From positions 62,001 through 126,000 of the forward strand of contig CAWIMW010000011.1 in NCBI GenBank assembly GCA_963837365.1: a DNA stretch of 64,000 nt, read 5' to 3'. The translations under genes and the position numbers were made by a program. Numbering within the stretch: position 1 is the first letter of the stretch; each line of letters opens with the position of its first letter. Shown in pieces: positions 63,895 through 64,000 of this stretch. Source of the DNA: CAWBXL01 sp963837365 (lineage in GTDB: Bacteria; Acidobacteriota; Terriglobia; Terriglobales; Acidobacteriaceae). The notes under the pieces are model-generated. The model did not search any database. It worked only from the letters and a program-made list of their open reading frames with translations, and was not told where the DNA came from.

Positions 63895-64000
63895 ATGGGG
63901 ATGGCCACAGATCTCAATTTCGGTCCCTATGTCACGGTCGAAGACGGGAAAAAGGTCGTCAAAGACCTTACCTACGGCAACCCCACACCGGAAGGGGTGG
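63895..64000 (+). CDS. Unidentified gene, 5' part only (cut by window edge)
   Basis: An open frame from ATG 63895 (or ATG 63901) runs to the end of the window: MGMATDLNFGPYVTVEDGKK then VVKDLTYGNPTPEGV. No stop is reached and the fragment is too short to identify. It is divergent from the secreted unknown gene. Confidence 0.5.
   Translation, partial: MGMATDLNFGPYVTVEDGKKVVKDLTYGNPTPEGV

Overview
The window reads as chromosomal DNA from a moderately GC-rich soil-type bacterium, most likely an Acidobacteriota (Terriglobia/Koribacter-like). This rests on family content only: PEGA-domain Ser/Thr kinases, DUF1080 proteins, a complete GlgE/TreYZ glucan-trehalose locus, and short dispersed 'agccacggattttcacggat'-type inverted repeats. 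No 16S or other decisive taxonomic marker is present.

Region 1 (1-10.3 kb). After a tRNA-Ala(CGC), a leftward operon encodes a 6-TM FHA protein, a secreted/anchored VWA protein and a 1620-residue transmembrane Ser/Thr kinase. Starting almost back to back with it, a rightward four-gene operon encodes a complete eukaryote-like ubiquitin-type conjugation set: an E1-like adenylating enzyme with a C-terminal zinc ribbon, a multi-TM protein with two tandem RING-like (C8) zinc modules of identical Cys spacing, an 86-residue beta-grasp ubiquitin-like protein, and an E2 with the HPN...Cys signature. The genes overlap or nearly touch (ATGA, 9 nt, TAATG).

Region 2 (10.3-27.6 kb). A good promoter precedes a rightward type VI secretion (T6SS) cluster: tssB, tssC, two hcp genes bracketed by hairpins, a small TssE-position gene, tssF, a PASTA-tssG fusion, tssK, clpV, and a DUF1080-DUF1080-TM-FHA protein. 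A converging leftward operon carries vgrG, a separate beta-helix spike protein, two paralogous unknown proteins and a small membrane protein. TssA, TssJ, TssL and TssM are not visible. Phospho-signalling (kinase, two FHA proteins, VWA), ubiquitin-like conjugation and T6SS machinery therefore form one continuous block. This is the most unusual feature of the window: the conjugation system may modify or regulate T6SS parts, or act in a membrane-bound process coupled to it.

Region 3 (27.7-46 kb). An MscS channel gene is followed by a rightward glucan/trehalose locus: glgB, glgE, treS, a GT-A glycosyltransferase, a second small MscS-like protein, maltokinase, glgX, treZ, treY. Together these can cycle carbon between alpha-glucan, trehalose, maltose and maltose-1-phosphate. 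The interspersed channels suggest an osmotic-stress role.

Region 4 (46-64 kb). This is mostly housekeeping and mixed genes: a B12-binding radical SAM protein, asnA, a decayed mazF-like toxin gene, a diheme DUF1111 protein, lysA, a GAF-GAF-PP2C phosphatase, hpt, an UPF0173 hydrolase, an O-methyltransferase, a fluoride-riboswitch-controlled operon (crcB, DUF190, bshB1-like), a rhomboid protease, truB, a HExxH-type TPR protein, a zinc alcohol dehydrogenase-like protein, a secreted unknown and the start of a gene cut by the window edge. No CRISPR array, insertion sequence or prophage was seen.
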